60,738 bases of DNA from NCBI GenBank assembly GCA_903896545.1, contig CAITYF010000021.1:1-60738 (forward strand), read 5' to 3'. This document shows positions 16,878 through 24,585 of the stretch, piece by piece. A model generated the notes under the pieces. It did not search any database. It saw nothing but the letters and a program-made list of their open reading frames with translations, and had not been told where the DNA came from. How positions within the stretch are numbered: the stretch's first letter is position 1; each line of letters starts with the position of its first letter. The position numbers were made by a program, and so were the translations under genes. The stretch is from an uncultured Myxococcales bacterium (GTDB taxonomy: Bacteria; Myxococcota_A; UBA9042).

Positions 16878-17699
16878 TTACCGCGCCAACGCCCGCTGCA
16901 ACGCCACCCGCACCAACAGCTGCGTTGACGGCGACACCGCCGGCCCCGGCGAGGTCTTGCAGAGCACCAGCGTCCGCCGCAGCGAATCGCATTTTCCATG
17001 ACAGCGCGGGCACTGCGCCAGGTGCGCCTCCATTGCCGCGCACGTTTCCGGCCGGATCTCGCCCTCCATGTGGCGGCTGTAGGTGGCAAGCACGTCGGGG
17101 CAACTGTCCGTTTCGCCGGTAAGCTCAGCGGGCACCTGGAGCACCGGCGTCAGCTGTTCGCGGACTGAAATCCGCGCGCGATGCAGCCGGCTCTTGACCG
17201 CGTCCACGCGCAAACCGAGTGCATCCGCCACTTCTTGCGCGGACAGCCCTTCCATGTCGCGCAGGATCAGCACTTCCCGGTACATCGGCGCCAGCTCACC
17301 GACCGCGTGTTCAATCGCCTCGCCCAGTTCCCGGTCAGCGAGGTTCGTGTCGGGCCGCGGGTTCTCGTCCGCCAGCTGCGTTGCCGCCGCCGACTGCGGA
17401 TCGTCCAGCGACGCGTCCGCTTGGCGAACCGTACGCCCCCGGCGACGCTGCTTGATGCAGAAGCTCCGGACGATCGTGTACAGCCACGTCGACACCGACG
17501 ACTCCGCGCGGAAGTTGGGCAGCGTGCGCACAGCGGCGATCAGCGTCTCCTGCGCGACTTCTTCGGCGTCTGCAGCGTTGCGGCACATGCGCGCGGCAAA
17601 GCGGGCCACGCGTGGGGCTTCTGCTGCCAGCAGGCGCTCAATTGCGCGGCGATCGCCAGATTGTGCCGCGGCCAGAAGTTGTTTGTCGGTCAGTTCCAT
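16878..17699 (-). CDS. ECF sigma factor with C-terminal zinc-finger (anti-sigma-like) domain
   Basis: A 273-residue protein. Residues 20-95 are sigma-70 region 2 (ARMCRNAADAEEVAQETLIAA, STWLYTIVRSFCIKQRRR). Residues 140-195 are region 4 (YREVLILRDMEGLSAQEVADALGLRVDAVKSRLHRAR). The tail from about 215 has H...C..C (HMEGEIRP..EAHLAQCPRCHGKC), a zf-HC2 type zinc finger normally found on separate anti-sigma proteins. Start ATG 17699 follows GGAGGACC. Divergent from the CoA-disulfide reductase gene. A redox- or metal-sensing self-inhibition through the zinc finger is a reasonable inference. Confidence 0.88.
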   Translation of the reverse strand: MELTDKQLLAAAQSGDRRAIERLLAAEAPRVARFAARMCRNAADAEEVAQETLIAAVRTLPNFRAESSVSTWLYTIVRSFCIKQRRRGRTVRQADASLDDPQSAAATQLADENPRPDTNLADRELGEAIEHAVGELAPMYREVLILRDMEGLSAQEVADALGLRVDAVKSRLHRARISVREQLTPVLQVPAELTGETDSCPDVLATYSRHMEGEIRPETCAAMEAHLAQCPRCHGKCDSLRRTLVLCKTSPGPAVSPSTQLLVRVALQRALAR

Positions 17700-17911
17700 C
17701 GGTCCTCCGGCGCCCAGCATAGTGCCGTGGGCTTCGCGTGTCACGGTCGCAGCAGTGATGTCGGGGGATGAACCCATCGACCGACTTGCGGCTCAGAACC
17801 AGAGCGCGCAGGGTGACGGAGATGTTCCCTCAAGCATCGCCTCCCGCGCAGTTCAAGCGCGGCGACGCAGCGGGAGTTGCGCGCGGAATCAACACAAGAA
17901 GGCCTCAAGAA

Positions 17912-19579
17912 ATGGATACGAATAAACAAAATCGGATTGTGATTGTCGGCGGTGTGGCGGGCGGCGCGGCAGCAGCGGCCAAGGCGCGGCGGACCGATGA
18001 GCACGCGGACATCGTGATGTTCGAGCGCGGTCCGCACGTGTCGTTTGCCAACTGCGGGCTGCCGTACTACGTGGGTGGCGACATTGCCGAGCGCGCGTCG
18101 CTGCTCTTGCAGACCCCGGAGAGCTTCTGGCGGCGTTTCCGCGTGCGCGTGCACGTCCGCCACGAAGTGCTGGCCATCGATCGTGTGGCGCAAACCGTTG
18201 ACGTGCGCAACCTGGAGACGGGCGAGACGTTCCGGCAGCCGTACGACGCGCTGGTGCTGGCACCTGGCGCGGGTGCTATTGTGCCGCCGCTGCCGGGTTT
18301 GCCCGCCAAGAATGCATTCGTGGTCAAGACCGTGCCGGATTCAGACGCCGTGCGACTGTGGCTGGAGGAACAGAAGCCGACGCAAGCAGTTGTTGTTGGC
18401 GCGGGCTTTATTGGTTTGGAGACCGCCGAAGCGCTGCACCAGCGCGGTTTGCATGTGACGGTTGTGGAATTGCAGCCCCAAGTGCTGCCCGCGCTGGACG
18501 CGGACATGGCTGAGCACGTGGCGCAGCGCCTGCGCGAGCGCGGTGTCGATTTGGTGCTGGGCGACGGCATCGCGGGACTGGAGACGGACGGCGCGCAGGT
18601 CGTGACCGGCGTGCAGCTGGCCAGCGGCAAAGTGTTGCCGGCGGGGATCGTCGTGCTGTCGATTGGCGTGCGCCCGGAGCTGAGTCTCGCGCGTATGGCG
18701 GGTCTGGACATTGGCGTCGCGGGTGGTATCGCGGTGGACGAGCGCCAGCAGACGTCCGACCCGCACATCTTCGCCGCGGGCGACGCGGTGGAAGTGGTGC
18801 AGCGTGTGACCGGCCAAAAAGTGCGGATGCCGCTTGCGGGTCCGGCGAGCAAGCAGGGGCGTGTGGCTGGTGCCAATGCGGCGGGCGGTGACCTGCGCTT
18901 TCCCGGCGCGCTGGGTACATCGATTCTGGGCACGATGGGCATTTCCGCGGGGCGTACTGGCCTGACCGAGCGCGACGCCAAGGCGCTGGGCCTGAACGTG
19001 CTGGTGACGTACACGCACAACTTCGACCACGCGAGCTACTATCCCGGCGCGCTCATGCTGCACATCAAGCTCGTGACGGACGCCCTGACGGGGCGGCTGC
19101 TGGGTGGTCAGGTCGCGGGTGAAAGCGGCGTGGACAAGCGGCTGGACGTGCTGGCGACGGCGCTACAGGCGGGGATGCATGTCGATGAGCTGGAAGAGCT
19201 GGACTTGGCCTACGCGCCGCAGTTCTCGTCGGCGCGCGACCCGGTCATCATGGCCGGGCTGGTGGCGGCGAACGCGCTGCGCAATGGGCTGGACGTGATC
19301 ACATGCCCGACGCTGCGTGAACGGGTCGCTGCCGGCAAGTCGATCCAGCTGCTGGACGTGCGGACGCCGGGTGAGTTCGCGGCGGGTCATCTTGAGGGCG
19401 CGCGCAATGTGCCGGTGGATGACTTGCGCGACCGCTTGGCGGAGCTGAACCGGGACATGGAGACAGTCGTCTATTGCAAGGTCGGTTTTCGCGGCTATCT
19501 GGCGGCGCGCATCCTGCAGCAAAACGGCTTTGGCGACGTGAAGAACCTGACTGGCGGAATGCTGGTCTGCCCGGTCTGA
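17912..19579 (+). CDS. CoA-disulfide reductase with C-terminal rhodanese domain
   Basis: A 555-residue FAD protein. An FAD Rossmann motif (IVIVGGVAGGAAAAAKAR) is followed by SFANCGLPYYVGG with the single redox Cys (about residue 48) that defines CoADR/Npsr. The second Rossmann motif is AVVVGAGFIGLETAEAL and the FAD site IFAAGDAVEV. Residues about 460-555 are a rhodanese with VVYCKVGFRGYLAA as the active-site Cys. Such fusions reduce CoA disulfide or CoA-persulfide/polysulfide with NAD(P)H. ATG 17912 is preferred; an upstream ATG 17768 would add a non-family extension. Followed by thioredoxin and DUF2892 genes. Confidence 0.92.
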   Translation: MDTNKQNRIVIVGGVAGGAAAAAKARRTDEHADIVMFERGPHVSFANCGLPYYVGGDIAERASLLLQTPESFWRRFRVRVHVRHEVLAIDRVAQTVDVRNLETGETFRQPYDALVLAPGAGAIVPPLPGLPAKNAFVVKTVPDSDAVRLWLEEQKPTQAVVVGAGFIGLETAEALHQRGLHVTVVELQPQVLPALDADMAEHVAQRLRERGVDLVLGDGIAGLETDGAQVVTGVQLASGKVLPAGIVVLSIGVRPELSLARMAGLDIGVAGGIAVDERQQTSDPHIFAAGDAVEVVQRVTGQKVRMPLAGPASKQGRVAGANAAGGDLRFPGALGTSILGTMGISAGRTGLTERDAKALGLNVLVTYTHNFDHASYYPGALMLHIKLVTDALTGRLLGGQVAGESGVDKRLDVLATALQAGMHVDELEELDLAYAPQFSSARDPVIMAGLVAANALRNGLDVITCPTLRERVAAGKSIQLLDVRTPGEFAAGHLEGARNVPVDDLRDRLAELNRDMETVVYCKVGFRGYLAARILQQNGFGDVKNLTGGMLVCPV

Positions 19580-19647
19580 ACCCTTTTGCCCACGGTCGGC
19601 TCGGACACTCCGCAATCTTGCAACGCGCTCAAAGGAGGACCAACTCA

Positions 19648-20025
19648 ATGAAACCTATCGAACTTCGCGCAGACAACTTCAAGGCCACCCTCTCCAAGCC
19701 GGGCATCGTGCTCGTCGATTGGTGGGCGACCTGGTGCGGTCCATGCCGCGCGTTTGCGCCGATCTTTGAGAAGTCAGCGGCGGCACACCCGGACGTGACG
19801 TTCGGCAAGGTCGACACGGACCGCGAACAGGCGCTGGCGGGGCAATTTGGCATCCAGTCCATCCCGACGCTCATGATCTTCCGCGATGGCATCCTGCTGT
19901 TTTCGCAGCCGGGCGTGGTGCCGCTGGCGTCGCTCAACGATCTGATCGACCAGGCGCAGAAGCTGGATATGGCGCAAGTGCGGCGTGACATCGAAGCGGA
20001 CCGCAAAGCCGCGCGTGTTGCGTAG
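19648..20025 (+). CDS. Thioredoxin
   Basis: A 125-residue thioredoxin with the canonical WCGPC active site, cis-Pro segment IPTLMIF and no signal peptide, so cytoplasmic. The start ATG 19648 has a strong AAAGGAGG site. It follows the CoA-disulfide reductase by 68 bp and probably supplies or removes electrons in the same persulfide/disulfide pathway. Confidence 0.93.
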   Translation: MKPIELRADNFKATLSKPGIVLVDWWATWCGPCRAFAPIFEKSAAAHPDVTFGKVDTDREQALAGQFGIQSIPTLMIFRDGILLFSQPGVVPLASLNDLIDQAQKLDMAQVRRDIEADRKAARVA

Positions 20026-20051
20026 CCCGTTTCCCAACTGAGGGAGCTCTC

Positions 20052-20162
20052 ATGACGATCTTCATTGCCTGTGTCGCCATCCTGAGCGCGGGCTCGGCGC
20101 TTCTCTACCAGCGCGCCATCACCCGGCGCCGTGCCACCTGTTTGGCCACCGCCAACCGCTGA
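20052..20162 (+). CDS. 36-residue small membrane peptide, unknown
   Basis: A short open frame starting at ATG 20052 with a GAGGGAGC ribosome-binding site 26 bp after the thioredoxin stop. The first 19 residues are hydrophobic (starts MTIFIACVAILSAGSALL), followed by an Arg-rich tail RRRATC. It looks like a single-span small membrane protein co-transcribed with thioredoxin. No family recognised. The clear ribosome-binding site is the main support. Confidence 0.5.
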   Translation: MTIFIACVAILSAGSALLYQRAITRRRATCLATANR

Positions 20163-20263
20163 ATCGCACGCATCACACTCGACCTGTGCACGCCTGAACC
20201 CAATCGGCGCTGCTTGGCTCTGACTCCACGTCGGCAACTCTTTGGACCGACGGGGAGGTTGTG

Positions 20264-20455
20264 ATGCCAGTGAATATGGGAAATCTGGACCGCATCGTGC
20301 GCTTTGTCGCCGGCGGCGCGCTTGTCGGCTTGGCCGCTACCGGCACGGTCGGTGTTTGGGGCTACGCTGGGTTCATTCTGCTCGGCACGGCGGCGATTTC
20401 GCGCTGCCCCCTCTATCTGCCGTTCGGCATTTCGACGTGTGCAAAGCCGAAGTAA
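20264..20455 (+). CDS. DUF2892 (YgaP-type) membrane protein
   Basis: A 63-residue protein with two hydrophobic helices and the DUF2892 pattern: NMGNLDRIVRFVAGGAL at the start and RCPLYLPFGISTC near the end. The same domain is the membrane tail of the rhodanese YgaP; here it stands alone, downstream of thioredoxin and the rhodanese-bearing CoADR. ATG 20264 is preferred over GTG 20261 because GGGGAGG sits at the right distance. Confidence 0.85.
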   Translation: MPVNMGNLDRIVRFVAGGALVGLAATGTVGVWGYAGFILLGTAAISRCPLYLPFGISTCAKPK

Positions 20456-20461
20456 TCTCGG

Positions 20462-21058
20462 CTAGGCCTTCCGCGCCAACACCTGAACGACCGCGCTATG
20501 ACCGTGGTGGCCGGCGCCTTCGGCCACCTCACGTTCGGTTTCCGCGAGAATATCCGGCTTGAGTCCCGCCAGTTCTTTGCGCAGCGCGTCCGCGGTCATC
20601 AGCATCTCGACCACCGACGGCCCGCCCGTACCGAACTCCAGCTGGCGCGGCGTGTAGGCCTCCAACAGGAACACACCGCCTGGCGCGAGCCCACTCACGG
20701 ACGCGCTGTGCACCTGGGCGCGGAGCGGCTGCGGGAGGTGGCACCAGATGGCGATGATCGCATCCCACGCCCCGGGCACGATGGCAAACTGCGCCAGATC
20801 GGCGACGACGGTTGTGACTTGCACATGCTCTTGCGCCGCCAGACGCTGCAACTTCTCCATGCCCACGCGCGACAAATCGACCGCCGTCACGACAAATCCC
20901 TGCTTGGCGAGGAACACCGCGTTTCGGCCTTCCCCTTCGCCGATGCACAGCACGCGGCCGCCCGCTGGGAGGTCCCCGACGTGTTCGCGCAGGAAGTCGT
21001 TCGGCGCGGTGCCGTAGTAGAACGTGTCGATTTCGTAGCGTTGGTCCCAAAAATTCAC
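20462..21058 (-). CDS. Class I SAM-dependent methyltransferase (TehB-like)
   Basis: A 198-residue methyltransferase. FWDQRYEIDTFYYGTAPNDFL at the N-terminus is typical of the tellurite/thiopurine-like group; motif I is VLCIGEGEGRNAVFLA and the motif II/III region IIAIWCHLP. GTG 21058 is chosen because GAGGCTTTC lies just before it and the family N-terminus begins there; an ATG at 21106 is also open. Members act on small molecules, including chalcogen oxyanions in TehB, but specificity cannot be read here. Converges with DUF2892, with 6 bp between stops. Confidence 0.8.
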   Translation of the reverse strand: MNFWDQRYEIDTFYYGTAPNDFLREHVGDLPAGGRVLCIGEGEGRNAVFLAKQGFVVTAVDLSRVGMEKLQRLAAQEHVQVTTVVADLAQFAIVPGAWDAIIAIWCHLPQPLRAQVHSASVSGLAPGGVFLLEAYTPRQLEFGTGGPSVVEMLMTADALRKELAGLKPDILAETEREVAEGAGHHGHSAVVQVLARKA

Positions 21059-21130
21059 GAAAGCCTCATGCGTGACGGTCGCTGCCGTCGTGGCGATTCT
21101 GCACATCTCGGTAGCAAGTGGCGAGTGCAG

Positions 21131-21733
21131 TTGTTGTTTTTGCCCAGTTCACTGCAGTTCAGACGTGCAGCGCGGCTGGAGGCGCAGCAGGCCAAAACCC
21201 GCGTAGAGGATGTCAAGCGCCGCCCGGAAATTCAGGCAAGCGCCGGGGGTTCCGCGCAGGCGGGCGGTGCGCCACCCTCCAGTGGGGCAGCGCCCTCGCT
21301 CGGCGGCTGGCTGCCAGAAGTGCCCAACTGGTTTGCTGGCGTCGTCTTGAATTGGCCCATCTACGACGGACACCAGAGTGCGGTCATCGCTTCATCTAGC
21401 GCGAGAGAGAGTGTGCTGGCCCGAGAGATCGAGGCGTTGCGCGAGACCCGTCGCGTGTCCGTGCATCGCGCCTGGTCTGACGTCCAAGCGGCGTTGCAAC
21501 AAGTGCCGGCCACTCAGAAAGCCCGTGATGCGGCACACTTGAACGCGGCTCAGGCGGACGCGCGCCTACACGCGGGACTGGCCAATGGACTGGAAGTCGT
21601 CGACACCGAGACGCGATTGGCCGAGGCAGACATTCTCATTGCGACCGCCGAATTCCAAGCAGCCCGTGCGCGGGCCATCCTTGCCCGTACCGTGGCTGAA
21701 GACTGGTATGGCAGCGAGGCAAGTCTGCCGTGA
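21131..21733 (+). pseudogene. Truncated TolC-like outer-membrane efflux protein (C-terminal part)
   Basis: About 200 codons encode only the C-terminal part of a TolC-family protein. A coiled-coil segment (RLEAQQAKTRVEDVKRRPEI) is followed by strand-like GVVLNWPIYDGHQS, a long helix, and the classic HLNAAQADARLHAGLANGLEVVDTETRLAEADI repeat. The N-terminal half and signal peptide are absent and no start has a ribosome-binding site; TTG 21131 is only the first in-frame candidate. It is interpreted as a remnant. It lies near an HlyD/ABC exporter on the other strand that would need a TolC partner. Confidence 0.7.
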
Positions 21734-21790
21734 CTTCGCGCCACGCAATCGGTCGCCAACATTCGCAGTCAGCTACCGTTGCGTACTCAC

Positions 21791-22090
21791 TCACATGCCG
21801 CCGTCCTTGCCCTTGCCCATACCGTCGCCGATTCCCATCCCATCGCCTTTGCCCATACCGTCGCCTTTGCCCATGCCATCTGGCATGCCCAGCGCGTCGC
21901 CGGTGACGTCGGTCGTGCTGTCGGTCGTCGCATCCAGAACGGACGCAGCATCGTCCACCTGAGCATCCGCAGCGGTGGTGTCAGCGCTCTGTCCGTCGTC
22001 GGCCTCCATCATGCTATCTGCGGTTCCACAGGCCGTTGCCGCGAATGCGAGCGCGATGAGACCCGTCGAGAAAATCAGTCTATTCTTCAT
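21791..22090 (-). CDS. Small lipoprotein with Gly-Met-Gly-Lys-Gly-Asp tandem repeats
   Basis: A 99-residue protein. The signal peptide ends in the lipobox TACG (Cys about 21). An acidic Asp/Ala/Thr-rich linker (residues 30-68) follows, then a C-terminal tract made of six-residue units DGMGKG/DGMGIG repeated about four times. The DNA of 21797-21890 shows the matching 18-bp tandem repeat. ATG 22090 has GGAGGTTTCTC upstream. It lies 48 bp after the short gene at 22139. Repeated Met and Asp could bind soft metals such as Cu(I), but that is speculation; a cell-surface linker is as likely. Confidence 0.75.
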   Translation of the reverse strand: MKNRLIFSTGLIALAFAATACGTADSMMEADDGQSADTTAADAQVDDAASVLDATTDSTTDVTGDALGMPDGMGKGDGMGKGDGMGIGDGMGKGKDGGM

Positions 22091-22138
22091 GAGAAACCTC
22101 CGTTGATGTCAGGTGAACTACTTCTGTACTGCGCGAAA

Positions 22139-22321
22139 TCACGACCGCTTCGGGTGATGCCCCATCGCGATAATCCTCACCATTTTGACGTTGATGACGA
22201 TGAACCGGATGAACTGCCAAGGCAGAAACGTTCGGAAGAATCGCGTTGTCGCTGTCGGCTTGGTCACCGTCAGCCAGTGCTCGTCGCGCCCCATTGGCTT
22301 CGTGCTTTTTGGAATTGTCAT
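22139..22321 (-). CDS. 60-residue amphipathic protein downstream of an SQR-like gene
   Basis: ATG 22321 lies two bases after the stop of the SQR-like gene, with CCGGAG in range, so it is translationally coupled. The chain is basic and has the compact segment TRFFRTFLPWQFIRFIVINVKMVRII, which reads as an amphipathic or membrane-surface helix, and ends GHHPKRS. No domain is recognised; the shape suggests a membrane anchor for the preceding flavoprotein. Confidence 0.6.
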   Translation of the reverse strand: MTIPKSTKPMGRDEHWLTVTKPTATTRFFRTFLPWQFIRFIVINVKMVRIIAMGHHPKRS

Positions 22322-22323
22322 GG

Positions 22324-23778
22324 TTACTCCGGAATGAGCGACCACAGCGGCCGCATGCGTGCTTTGTGCAGAAAGAGATGGTGCAAGAGGATCTTGATCC
22401 AATGCCCCGCCAGGCCAATTTCGCCAAACGTGTGGTTCAGGTCGCGGCCGTACTCGGGGTACTTCGCAAAGTCCGGCACGATGGGGAACACCGTGATGGA
22501 CGCCGCCGTGCCCGTGAACGGATTGGCGCCCGCGGAAGCGACGCACGCCGCGCCCATCTCGGCCATCGACGCCGTCTGGGTGGGGTGTTTGGCTCCGTGA
22601 ATCATGTCGACAATGCTGCGCGCGACTGCCTTGCCGATAATCGCCGACGGCATCCCCGTGCGCGGCGGCGCGGGCGTGATGTTGGTCCCTTTGGGGCTCT
22701 GGCGCGGGACGGAAACCGGATGCGGTGGGGCAAATGCGATGCCCGCAGCGAAGATGTTCGTGAACGCAGTCTGATACGTGCGTGGCCAGTCGGCTGCAAG
22801 CCATTCTTCATACGGCTTTGCCGTGTAGTCCGCGTCGACCTTCATGAAGCCGCTCGGCGCGAACAGCCGCGCGGTGATGTCCGCGCCGTTGCGGTCAAAC
22901 GCCGACAGCGCCGCGCCACGAAACGGCGGCAGCAGCATCGCCATGTCGAACTCCAGCTCTTTTTCATCACCCGCCAGCGTCTCAAAGAACACGCGGCCGG
23001 GTTCAATCTTGCTGACGTGCGAGCGCGTCACCCAGTCGATCCCGCGCTCAGCGAACAGCGACTCCGTGAAGATCTTGCTCGGCGTCACGTAGCCACCCTG
23101 GCGCAGGTGCAGGCCGCCCATGCCAAAATCGCCGAGTTCATACTCGTTGCTCAGGTACGTGATATCGGCCATCTCGCGCACGCCGCGATGGCGCAGCTCA
23201 AACTCCAGGTTGACGATGTACTCAAACGCCGCGCCCTGACACGTACACGTCCCGTGGCCCATACCGACCAGAAACTTCTGCCGCTCGCCCTTGCGCATCC
23301 GCTCGACCTTTTCATCCAGCAGCTGCGAGGCGTGCGCCGCGTGATCCGCCGTGCAGACCGACACCGTGTTCTTGTCGGGCCCCAAACCGGGCGTGGCGTC
23401 AAAATTCAGCTTGGGCCCGGTCGCGTTGATCAGGTAGTCGTAGGCAACGCGCTCCTGCTGTCCCAATTTCTCCGACGAAGTGTACTCAATCGCCACGCAA
23501 GCCTGATGGTCGTTGCCCGTGCCCTCTGGGTGGATCGCGACCGCTTTGGCCTGTCGGTAATCAATGCCCGCGCGCTTGTAGACTGGCGGCAGCGGAAACA
23601 GCACCTGATCGGTGCGCAGCAGCCCGACACCGACCCAGATGTTCGAAGGAATCCAGTTGTAGTCGGTCTTGGGCGACACGACGATGACCTCGTGTTCCTT
23701 GCCCAGCCACTTGCGCAGGAACGACGCCGCGGTGTGACCGGCGATGCCAGAGCCCAAGACGACGACGCGTGCACCCAT
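22324..23778 (-). CDS. Sulfide:quinone oxidoreductase-like FAD protein
   Basis: A 484-residue flavoprotein of the SQR/type II NADH dehydrogenase superfamily. The N-terminal Rossmann motif is RVVVLGSGIAGHTAASFLRKW. SPKTDYNWIPSNIWVGVG follows, then a Cys-rich MGHGTCTCQGAAFEY where SQR enzymes place redox Cys, and an FAD-binding IFAAGIAFAPP near residue 370. The HEVIVVSP segment and the two close Cys favour an SQR-like over an NADH dehydrogenase role, but the third catalytic Cys cannot be assigned safely. ATG 23778 follows AGAGGAG. It lies 108 bp after the ABC ATPase gene on the same strand. Confidence 0.75.
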   Translation of the reverse strand: MGARVVVLGSGIAGHTAASFLRKWLGKEHEVIVVSPKTDYNWIPSNIWVGVGLLRTDQVLFPLPPVYKRAGIDYRQAKAVAIHPEGTGNDHQACVAIEYTSSEKLGQQERVAYDYLINATGPKLNFDATPGLGPDKNTVSVCTADHAAHASQLLDEKVERMRKGERQKFLVGMGHGTCTCQGAAFEYIVNLEFELRHRGVREMADITYLSNEYELGDFGMGGLHLRQGGYVTPSKIFTESLFAERGIDWVTRSHVSKIEPGRVFFETLAGDEKELEFDMAMLLPPFRGAALSAFDRNGADITARLFAPSGFMKVDADYTAKPYEEWLAADWPRTYQTAFTNIFAAGIAFAPPHPVSVPRQSPKGTNITPAPPRTGMPSAIIGKAVARSIVDMIHGAKHPTQTASMAEMGAACVASAGANPFTGTAASITVFPIVPDFAKYPEYGRDLNHTFGEIGLAGHWIKILLHHLFLHKARMRPLWSLIPE

Positions 23779-23886
23779 GTGGACTCCTCTGGCGGCGCGC
23801 AATGTGCGCGAAATTCCCGGCATTTTGTCGGGCACAGCCGTGAGAGTCCCCAGCGCAAAAAAGGGTTCAGCCCGCCGAAAATGAGG

Positions 23887-24585
23887 TCAATGGGCGGCAA
23901 CCGTCGCGAGCGCAGTCGGGGTCAAGCGACCGTCCTCCATCTCGTGAAGGTCGTCAAAGATGTCCAGCGTCCGGTGGTCATGCGTCACGACAACGACCGC
24001 CGCGTCCTGCTCGCGCGCCACTTTGCGAAAGAGCTCCATCACCGCCCGCCCGCGCACTTTGTCCAGCGCCGCCGTCGGTTCGTCGGCCAGCACGATCTTC
24101 GGGTGATTGGCCAGCGCCCGCGCGATTGCGACCCGCTGCTGCTCGCCACCGCTCAGCGTGTCCGGCATCGACGCCGCGCGGTGGCCAACTTCCAACCAGT
24201 CCAGCAGCTCCAGCGCGCGCTTCTTCGGGTTCGGCGTTCCGCCAATCTCGCACGCAATCTCGACATTTTGGCGCGCCGTCAGGAACGGGACGAGGTTGGA
24301 CCGCTGAAAGACAAATCCCAGGTGCGCGCGTCGCAGTTCCTGCACAGAAGCCAGCAGGCGGCCATTCTCGACGACGAGCTGGTCGCCAAACCAGATGCGA
24401 CCGGCATTGGGCAGCGACACGAGTCCCAACGCCTTGACCAACGTCGACTTGCCCGCGCCGCTGGGTCCCAAGAGTGCGACGACAGACCCGCGAGCGACGC
24501 GCAACGACACGTCCTGCAGCGCACGCACCAAAGTATCGCCCTGGCCGTAGTGCTTCTCCAGATGCTCAGCCCGCAGCGCGTCCAT
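23887..24585 (-). CDS. ABC transporter ATP-binding protein (MacB/LolD/DevA-like)
   Basis: A 232-residue ATPase with Walker A GPSGAGKST, Q-loop region FVFQRSNLVPFL, signature LSGGEQQRVAIARAL, Walker B IVLADEPTAALD and switch His VVTHDHRT. The FVFQ..NL.PFLTA pattern is that of the MacB/LolD/DevA class, which powers periplasmic permeases rather than substrate passage through a channel. The start ATG overlaps the permease stop by one base. With the HlyD protein and permease it forms a tripartite exporter. Confidence 0.93.
   Translation of the reverse strand: MDALRAEHLEKHYGQGDTLVRALQDVSLRVARGSVVALLGPSGAGKSTLVKALGLVSLPNAGRIWFGDQLVVENGRLLASVQELRRAHLGFVFQRSNLVPFLTARQNVEIACEIGGTPNPKKRALELLDWLEVGHRAASMPDTLSGGEQQRVAIARALANHPKIVLADEPTAALDKVRGRAVMELFRKVAREQDAAVVVVTHDHRTLDIFDDLHEMEDGRLTPTALATVAAH

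Noticed and set aside
21797..21890. CRISPR-like repeats
   Set aside because: The 18-bp units are contiguous, without spacers, and keep the reading frame of a lipoprotein; this is a coding tandem repeat.
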